64,000 nucleotides of DNA from JAFECT01 sp036501825 (lineage in GTDB: Bacteria; Pseudomonadota; Alphaproteobacteria; Caulobacterales; Caulobacteraceae). A model generated the notes under the pieces. It was not told the origin of the DNA, searched no databases, and saw nothing but the letters and a program-made list of their open reading frames with translations. Below are positions 56,703-64,000 of this stretch, piece by piece (position 1 is the stretch's first letter; the number at the start of each line of letters is the position of its first letter). The stretch lies in NCBI GenBank assembly GCA_036501825.1, contig DASXZP010000026.1, forward strand, positions 504,730 through 568,729, written 5' to 3'. The position numbers were made by a program, and so were the translations under genes.

Positions 56703-56838
56703 GGGCGGATTTTGAAACGATTCGGAATGGCGACTGGGGGACCAGCCGGTATGGGGTGCGCGCTGTCCCCAGGCAAGCGACGGCCAAGCGACCTCGGGTC
56801 GCGCTACGGTCACGATTCGGCTGTTAGGCTCGGCGTCC

Positions 56839-57409
56839 ATGCCTCAGACCATCAAGACCGCCCAGGTCGTCTACGAGGGCCGCCACGAGGTGCTGGTGGC
56901 CACCGTGGTCGACGGTCACGGCGACGCCTTCCGCCGCGAGATCGTCGTGCGCCCCGACGCGGCCTGCGTGCTGCCCTTCGACGCCGAGCGCCGCGTGGCC
57001 CTGATGGTGCGCCTGCCGCGCACGCCCGCCCAGTTTGTGGCCGGCCTCGCTAATGTGCTGGAGGCGCCCGCGGGCGTCATCGAAGAGGGCGAGGACGCGG
57101 AGACCTGCATCCGCCGCGAGGCCATGGAGGAGGGCAGGGGTGCGCCTGACCACGCTCGAGGCCGTTGCAACCGCGTTCGCGAGCCCCGGCTATTCCACGG
57201 AGCGCCTGCACCTGTTCCTCGCGCCCTACGCCAAGGCGGACCGTACCGAGCACGGGGGCGGCGTCGCGGGCGAGCACGAGGACATCGAGGTCGTGGAGAT
57301 GCAGCTCGGCGAACTGTGGTCGTGGGTCGAGGCGGGCGCCATCCAGGACATGAAGACCCTGGCGCTGGTGCTCACGCTCCGTACCCGCCGGCCGGAGTTG
57401 TTCGCCTAG
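56839..57409 (+). pseudogene. Nudix hydrolase (ADP-sugar pyrophosphatase type), frameshifted
   Basis: The first frame from the ATG at 56839 encodes a Nudix N-terminal part: VVYEGRHEVLVATVVDG, CVLPFDAERRVALMVRLPR, EAPAGVIEEGEDAETCIRREAMEE. The next bases shift frame exactly within the Nudix box: the expected A-G-V-R-L is read only in another frame (GVRLTTLEAVATAFASPGYS), which continues to a stop at 57409. One extra G among 57132-57134 explains this. Combined, the pieces make a standard protein of about 190 residues. It is either a genuine inactivation or a sequencing error. It overlaps the convergent NTF2-like gene by 4 bp. Confidence 0.8.
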
Positions 57410-57948
57410 CGCGCTTTCAACGCCGCCTCGGCGTCCGGCGGCAGCGGATTGCCGGCGGACTCGCCTTCCCAGATGATCTGCGTCACCCACCAGCGCCTGC
57501 CGTCGTTGACCAGGACGAACTGATTGATGCCGCGTGCGAAGGGCGCTTCGCCCGGCGCGTGGCGGCTCTCGTAGGGGCTCTCGACCACCGCCGTGTGGCC
57601 ATAGCGCGTGACGCGCATGGCGACGCCACGCTCGAAGAAGCCCTCTTTCTCGAGCACCGGTGTTGCGTGATTCACATAGTCGTCGGGGGTGAGGTCGCGC
57701 ACGGTGACCGTCCCGTCGGCCTTTACCCCGGCCGCAACGAAGTGCGCATAGGGCGCCATCAGGGTGCGCATGCGATCCCAGTTGCGCGCCTGGCCCGCGG
57801 GACCGGAGATCACGCTGTACATGGCCTGTACGATCGCCTCGGGCGAGGCGACGTCCTTGGCGTCGGCGGGAGCGGCGCCGCTTTGTGCATCGGCATTGGA
57901 CGCCAGCATCATCGAGGCGAAGAAGGCGAGGGCGATCAGGGTGCGCAT
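57406..57948 (-). CDS. Exported NTF2/SnoaL-like protein
   Basis: The 180-residue protein has a signal peptide (about residues 1-21, ending SNADAQ). Its single NTF2-like domain shows SPEAIVQAMYSVISGPAGQ, WDRMRTLMAPYAHFV, YVNHATPVLEKEGFFERG and INQFVLVNDGRRWWVTQIIWE. Such domains often bind small ligands; no function can be assigned. Its ATG overlaps the metalloprotease stop by one base (TGATG), so it is translationally coupled to it. Confidence 0.88.
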   Translation of the reverse strand: MRTLIALAFFASMMLASNADAQSGAAPADAKDVASPEAIVQAMYSVISGPAGQARNWDRMRTLMAPYAHFVAAGVKADGTVTVRDLTPDDYVNHATPVLEKEGFFERGVAMRVTRYGHTAVVESPYESRHAPGEAPFARGINQFVLVNDGRRWWVTQIIWEGESAGNPLPPDAEAALKAR

Positions 57949-60467
57949 CAGCGGGCTCCGGTCAGGGGGACGAGGTCGCTCATCCAGTCGTCTTCGTCGG
58001 CGCCGATCGGCATGCCCGGCGGAATGGTCGGCGTGTGCGCCGGCTGGGCGAGGACGCGTTCGAGTTCGTTGTGGTCGGTGAGCAGGCGGCCCAGGTAGGC
58101 GCGATGCGCGCGTTCCTCGGCGTCAAGCGTCTTGTCGGTGCGTGAGCGTGCGACAAGGTCGGCGATTTTCTGGTCGATCTCGCCGGCGACCTCACGCGAC
58201 GTCGAGGGCGCGCGTTCCGCTTCGATCAGGCTGACCAGGGTGCGCGTTTCGATGCGCCGGCGCACCGGCGACAGGCGGTCTTCCGCGGCAGGCGTCTGGA
58301 ACACGGTCGCCGTGAGCTTGTCGACGACTTCGCCCACCCCGGGCTGGGCCGGATCACGCCGGTGCTGGTCGGCCAGGCGGTTCAGGCGATCCGGCGCCAG
58401 GATCGCGTTCAGAGTCATCGACGCGGCGACGTCGGCGGCGGCCAGCGGATCGAACACCGGCCCGCCCTGGGTCTGGAACACCTCGATGTCATACTGCCGG
58501 TCGTCCGCGCCCGACCAACCGGCCGAAAGCAACGGCAGCAACCGCTCCGGCGTGTCCAATTGCGCGGGATCGAGCGTGGCCAGCAATGCGTCGAGCGCGC
58601 GGCGTTGATCGGCCGCCGGCACGACCGGCGCGCTCTCGTGGCCGTCGCCGTTCAGCGAATAGATGTAGGCGACCCCCGCCAGCATCTTCGACGCCGCGTC
58701 GACCTCGTAGCGATGCAGGAGGTAGACCGGCACATACTTGCGCCGCAGATCCTGCACCGGCTCACCGGAGTGCAGCGCCTTCAGGCCGAAGTTGTCGAGC
58801 GCGATGCGGCGCACCGACATCATCCGGGTCAGCTCCGCGGCGGCGTCGGGTCCGTCGTCCCACAGGCTCGCCCAGGGCTGCGCGGCGCCTTCCGGCCGCG
58901 CGTCCGCGTCGGTGATGTAACGCAGGCCCGCGTCCTGACCCGCCTGGGCCCTGGCGCGCGAGGCGTCGTCGTCGGCTGCGTCGCCGTAGAGCCAGGCGAT
59001 GCTGAACTCGTCCCACTTGCCGATGCCGACGGCATAGGCGTCGGAGAAGTCGAGCTTGCCGTCGACGATGCGGATGCGCGGTCCCGGATAGTCCATCACC
59101 GAGGTGCGGTCCTGGGTCGAACCTGCAAAGTTGTGTCCGAAGCCCAGCGCGTGGCCGGTCTCATGGGCGCCGAGCTGGCGGATGCGCATCAGCGCGACGC
59201 GAACCGGATCGTCCTGGGCGCCGCTGTTGTCCTTGTCGGCGCCGGCGAGGCTTTCGAAGATCATCACGTCCTGGCGCACGCGCAGCGAGCCCAGCAGCAC
59301 CGACCCTTTGATGACCTCGCCGGTGCGCGGATCGACCACGCCCTGGCCGTAGGACCAGCCGCGCGTCGCGCGATCGACCCAGTTGATGAAGTTGTAGCGT
59401 ACGTCGAGCGGGTCCATGCCCTCGGGCGCGACCTCGACGCGGAAGGCGTCGATGTAGCCGGCGTCGGTGAATGCCTTGGACCACCACGACGCGCCTTCCA
59501 CCAGGGCGGTGCGGATCGGCTCGGGCGCAGCGCGATCGACGTAGAAGACGATCGGCTTCTTCACCTTGGAGGGCGCGGGGCCGGGGTTGATCTTCTCCAG
59601 TCGGAAGCGTTCCGCGAATTCGGTCACCACCGGGTCGCCGAGCTTCGAGCCGTAGTCGACGATCTCGGTCGAGAACGTGCCCGTGCGCGGATCGAACCGC
59701 CGCGGCTGGTAGCCCGGCTCTGGGAGCTTCACCAGCGACTGACGCACCACGAAGCTGATCGACTTGGCGTCGGGCGCGATGTTGGCGACCTCGGCGCCGG
59801 GACCGTCGTTCTGAAACGTCTCGCGCGCCTCGAACTCGAGGTTCTCGGGAAACACTTTCACCGCCGATGGGTCGGCGATGCTGAGGTCGGCGGATTGTTT
59901 CCAGCCCTTTTCACCCGCGTTGGTCAGCAGGCCGGCGATGTCGATGCTGTCGCGCGTGATGAAGCTCGTGATGTCGACGAGGAGGCGACCGTCGGGCGCT
60001 TGCGCCGCAACATCACCCGCCCAGATCGTCGAATAGGCGAACGAGTTCCGCGCCGACGCCTGTTCCGGCGCCGGCGCGCCGACCGCGCGGAACTTCTGGT
60101 TCTCGAACTCCGCGGTGACCTTCTTGCCGACGCGGCGGAACACGATGATCTCATCGTCGCCGGGTTGCGACCGGTCGAGCCCGAGCGGTGCGGAACCCAG
60201 GCCCGTCTTCAACGCGCTGAGATAGATGAACCGCCCCGCTACCCCGTCCGCATCCGGCGCCGCCAGCGACAGGAAGATCTTCCCCCCGGCCTTGTCCACG
60301 TAGACCGGCAGCAACCCGTCCATCCGCGTCAGTCCCGCGGTCGCCTTGCTGAAGGCGTCGGACGCGGGCGCCGCGGCGGCAGGCTTGTGCGCAGGGGCCT
60401 TTGCCAGCGCCCACGACGGCGGCGCGAGTACGGTGACGCAAAGGACAGCGAAAAGCGAAACGCGCAT
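57948..60467 (-). CDS. Exported zinc-dependent metalloprotease (DUF5117/DUF5118 type)
   Basis: The 839-residue protein has a signal peptide (about residues 1-22). An N-terminal DUF5118/DUF5117-like beta region (about 40-300: LLVDITSFITRDSIDI, FSTEIVDYGSKLGDPVV) leads into a metzincin-like catalytic domain with HETGHALGFGHNF near residue 434, an HExxHxxGxxH zinc site. A further helical domain follows (about 560-839). The ATG at 60467 is preceded by GGGGGA; a frame extending to 60500 is not needed. It is cotranscribed with the NTF2-like gene. The family belongs to bacterial secreted proteases of unknown substrate. Confidence 0.9.
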   Translation of the reverse strand: MRVSLFAVLCVTVLAPPSWALAKAPAHKPAAAAPASDAFSKATAGLTRMDGLLPVYVDKAGGKIFLSLAAPDADGVAGRFIYLSALKTGLGSAPLGLDRSQPGDDEIIVFRRVGKKVTAEFENQKFRAVGAPAPEQASARNSFAYSTIWAGDVAAQAPDGRLLVDITSFITRDSIDIAGLLTNAGEKGWKQSADLSIADPSAVKVFPENLEFEARETFQNDGPGAEVANIAPDAKSISFVVRQSLVKLPEPGYQPRRFDPRTGTFSTEIVDYGSKLGDPVVTEFAERFRLEKINPGPAPSKVKKPIVFYVDRAAPEPIRTALVEGASWWSKAFTDAGYIDAFRVEVAPEGMDPLDVRYNFINWVDRATRGWSYGQGVVDPRTGEVIKGSVLLGSLRVRQDVMIFESLAGADKDNSGAQDDPVRVALMRIRQLGAHETGHALGFGHNFAGSTQDRTSVMDYPGPRIRIVDGKLDFSDAYAVGIGKWDEFSIAWLYGDAADDDASRARAQAGQDAGLRYITDADARPEGAAQPWASLWDDGPDAAAELTRMMSVRRIALDNFGLKALHSGEPVQDLRRKYVPVYLLHRYEVDAASKMLAGVAYIYSLNGDGHESAPVVPAADQRRALDALLATLDPAQLDTPERLLPLLSAGWSGADDRQYDIEVFQTQGGPVFDPLAAADVAASMTLNAILAPDRLNRLADQHRRDPAQPGVGEVVDKLTATVFQTPAAEDRLSPVRRRIETRTLVSLIEAERAPSTSREVAGEIDQKIADLVARSRTDKTLDAEERAHRAYLGRLLTDHNELERVLAQPAHTPTIPPGMPIGADEDDWMSDLVPLTGAR

Positions 60468-60542
60468 GGAATCCCCCGGGACGATCCCGTTTCCTAGCAC
60501 AGCTTTCGCTTGGGATGCTTCCTTTGGGAACTCGGAGGGGCG

Positions 60543-60614
60543 TGGGCGGCGAGGGTTTCGAACCCCCGACCTACTCGGTGTAAACGAGTTGCTCTACCAC
60601 TGAGCTAGCCGCCC
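60543..60614 (-). tRNA. tRNA-Val (anticodon TAC)
   Basis: On the minus strand a full cloverleaf is formed. The acceptor stem GGGCGGC pairs with GCCGCCC, followed by discriminator A. The D arm has GCTC/GAGC with loop AGTGGTA. The anticodon stem ACTCG/CGAGT encloses loop TTTACAC with anticodon TAC. The T arm is GGGGG-TTCGAAA-CCCTC. The 3' CCA is not encoded. It reads Val GTN codons. Confidence 0.97.
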
Positions 60615-60663
60615 CACGCACCGTCGAATGGGCGCGGGTATTAAGCGCAAATCACCCAAACGA

Positions 60664-60692
60664 AAAGGGCGCGGGTTCGACCCGCGCCCTTT
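60664..60692 (-). terminator. Rho-independent-type hairpin downstream of hup
   Basis: AAAGGGCGCGGG and CCCGCGCCCTTT pair perfectly over 12 bp around a 5-nt loop (TTCGA), 24 bp after the HU stop codon on the minus strand. A short T-containing run follows (TTCGTTT). Being nearly symmetric, it could also act on plus-strand transcription. Confidence 0.75.
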
Positions 60693-60715
60693 CGCTATGC
60701 CTTAAAGGCGAAACC

Positions 60716-60997
60716 TTACTTCTTGCCGTTCAGGGCGCCCTTGAGGCCTTCGCCGACGCGGAAACGCGCGGTCTTCGAGGCCGGACGCTGCACTTGCTCG
60801 CCCGTGCGCGGGTTGCGCGCCATGCCGGCGGCGCGGTTGACCGGAAGGAAGGTGCCGAAGCCGACGAGGCGCACTTCGTCGCCTTTCTTCAGCGCGTCGA
60901 TCACGCTGTCGGTGAACGCGTCGAGGGCGTTCTTGGCGGCTTCCCGGCTCATGTCCGTCTTGTCCGCGATCGCCGCGATCAGATCGGCCTTGGTCAT
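60716..60997 (-). CDS. hup: HU family DNA-binding protein
   Basis: The 93-residue nucleoid protein has the HU fold: MTKADLIAAIADKTDMSR, ALDAFTDSVIDALKKGDEVR, VGFGTFLPVNRAAGMARNPR (arm with the intercalating Pro-containing RNPRTG) and KTARFRVGEGLKGAL. The ATG at 60997 has GGGGAGA upstream; the longer frame to 61075 has no similarity. It lies downstream of lon, as in many bacteria, but a hairpin and 174 bp separate them. Confidence 0.95.
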   Translation of the reverse strand: MTKADLIAAIADKTDMSREAAKNALDAFTDSVIDALKKGDEVRLVGFGTFLPVNRAAGMARNPRTGEQVQRPASKTARFRVGEGLKGALNGKK

Positions 60998-61112
60998 TGT
61001 TGTCTCCCCAGCCCTTGGGTTTGTGAGACGACGAAGCGTAGGGCCCACCCCGATTCGCCGCTGCGTCGCTGTCATCGATAAGAATTCACGATTCCCTTCC
61101 CGTCAAAGGGGA

Positions 61113-61147
61113 AACGCCGCCCGGACTGGGTCCGAACGGCGTTTTTT
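61113..61147 (-). terminator. Hairpin terminator downstream of lon
   Basis: AACGCCG (61113-61119) pairs with CGGCGTT (61137-61143), and an inner CGGAC/GTCCG stem closes a 3-nt loop with a 2-by-2 internal loop. It lies 25 bp after the lon stop on the minus strand. The T run (TTTTTT) is on the plus-strand side and the minus-strand side reads TTTCCCC, so its direction of action is less certain. Confidence 0.6.
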
Positions 61148-61171
61148 GTGAACAAACCGGGATCAGAATGA

Positions 61172-63565
<2,394 letters not shown>

Positions 63566-63688
63566 GATGCCTTGCTCCTGGTCCCTGAGGCCTAACTAAG
63601 CCCCGGGCCCTCCGGTTCTGGGGTCGTCCCGACGGGGTCGGGTCCCTTCAGCGCCGGTCGCCGATTCACGGCGTGTCTGTTCAAGGGA

Positions 63689-63718
63689 TTATGTGGCCCG
63701 GAATCCTCGCTGTTCAAG
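63689..63718 (-). promoter_or_regulatory. Candidate sigma32 heat-shock promoter of lon
   Basis: On the minus strand CTTGAAC (63712-63718) is followed after exactly 15 bp by CCACATAA (63689-63696). These match the sigma32 consensus CTTGAAA-N(11-16)-CCCCATnT at most positions with normal spacing, about 125 bp upstream of the lon ATG. lon is a classical sigma32 target. Motif evidence only. Confidence 0.5.
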
Positions 63719-63914
63719 TTCGCACGCCACGGGCGCCAGGACGCCGCAGGTCTGCGGCCAAGCTGGCAAGGTGAGACCTAAACCCCCGAACGGACGGGAA
63801 GTTTCCTCCGGTCTGCCCGTCGAGATAGAAATTCATACCTGGAAGACCCCCGGCGGCATAACGCCGCTTTGTGGGGACGAGGCGATGGGTGTGGCCTCGA
63901 GGTCGCAAAACAAG

Positions 63915-63939
63915 CGGCCCCGGACGGGGTCCGGGGCCG
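63915..63939 (-). terminator. Rho-independent terminator of the clpX-like gene
   Basis: A perfect 11-bp stem (CGGCCCCGGAC with GTCCGGGGCCG) around a 3-nt loop is followed on the minus strand by CTTGTTTTGC. It lies 22 bp after the stop codon of the partial gene at the window edge. Confidence 0.8.
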
Positions 63940-63961
63940 ACAGAAAGCTATGCGGCGATGC

Positions 63962-64000
63962 TTAGGCCGCGCCGCCCTTGTCGCGGCGTTCGGCGTAGAT
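63962..64000 (-). CDS. clpX: C-terminus of a probable ClpX (partial)
   Basis: Only 12 codons and the TAA are inside the window, reading IYAERRDKGGAA. The position directly upstream of lon, the strand, and the IY-containing C-terminus fit ClpX, the ATPase of the ClpXP protease, which precedes lon in Caulobacter and many other bacteria. With so few residues this call rests mainly on gene order. Confidence 0.5.
   Translation of the reverse strand: MYAERRDKGGAA

Larger units (their letters stand above)
63566..63961. other. Intergenic region between clpX-like end and lon (396 bp)
   Basis: No gene is supported; the small plus-strand ORF at 63693-63965 has no family resemblance and crosses the promoter and terminator below. 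The region contains the clpX-side hairpin (63915-63939), a candidate heat-shock promoter (63689-63718) and a lon leader of about 115 nt. The section 63720-63910 shows no recognisable feature. Confidence 0.6.

Noticed and set aside
58362..60497. 711-residue plus-strand open frame opposite the zinc metalloprotease
   Set aside because: Composition and position indicate a complementary-strand shadow; the metalloprotease has signal peptide and zinc motif.
63693..63965. 90-residue plus-strand ORF before lon
   Set aside because: No family resemblance; crosses the candidate promoter and the terminator hairpin.

Overview
This 64 kb window is chromosomal DNA of a high-GC alphaproteobacterium, most probably a member of Caulobacterales. 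This rests on gene content and order: aroQ-accB-accC-aat; rne next to an AMIN/amidase, PBP1A and prfB; bactofilin overlapping an M23 peptidase; a long suf operon led by an Rrf2 regulator; a DgcB-like cyclase beside a DEAD-box helicase; and clpX-lon-hup. No phage, plasmid, CRISPR or classical IS is visible. Most of the window is core housekeeping sequence with short accessory patches.

Layout. 1-7 kb: a partial ribonucleotide-reductase-like protein, an NDUFA12-family complex I protein, an exported DUF2155 protein, Aat, the acetyl-CoA carboxylase pair accB-accC with aroQ, and thiS-thiG. 7-22 kb: RNA turnover and envelope genes (DsbA-like lipoprotein, M48 protease, RNase E, amidase, PBP1A, RF2, S10 peptidase, bactofilin, M23 peptidase). 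A family of paired palindromic repeats is scattered through this stretch, together with its probable parent, a REP-associated tyrosine transposase. 22-34 kb: peroxiredoxin, a giant AsmA/YhdP-like protein, an exported unknown, TyrRS, a DOMON-like/NamZ pair, an amino acid permease and a more AT-rich patch with an exported DUF2185 protein. 34-41.6 kb: the Fe-S operon rrf2-iscS-sufB-VOC-sufC-sufD-sufS-sufT-sufA, interrupted twice by a second inverted-repeat family. 41.6-57.4 kb: signalling and envelope genes (a kinase-less PDZ/multi-TM/GAF sensor, a degenerate aspartyl protease, an acyltransferase, a diguanylate cyclase, a DEAD-box helicase, the TonB receptor/YfiR/hybrid kinase trio, ParE) and a frameshifted Nudix gene. 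57-64 kb: an NTF2-like protein, a large zinc metalloprotease, tRNA-Val(TAC), HU, Lon and the last codons of a probable clpX.

The most notable signal is the repeat family at 6986-7166, 16354-16577, 17701-17912 and 19542-20383. Each member is two palindromic arms facing each other across a short linker. In the fourth member the linker is replaced by a RAYT transposase gene, so the other three look like its non-autonomous derivatives. Two of them bracket prfB: one ends 10 bp before its start codon, and the other supplies its last codons and stop codon. prfB also keeps the classical +1 programmed frameshift. The RAYT gene and a Nudix gene each appear to carry a single-base frameshift.
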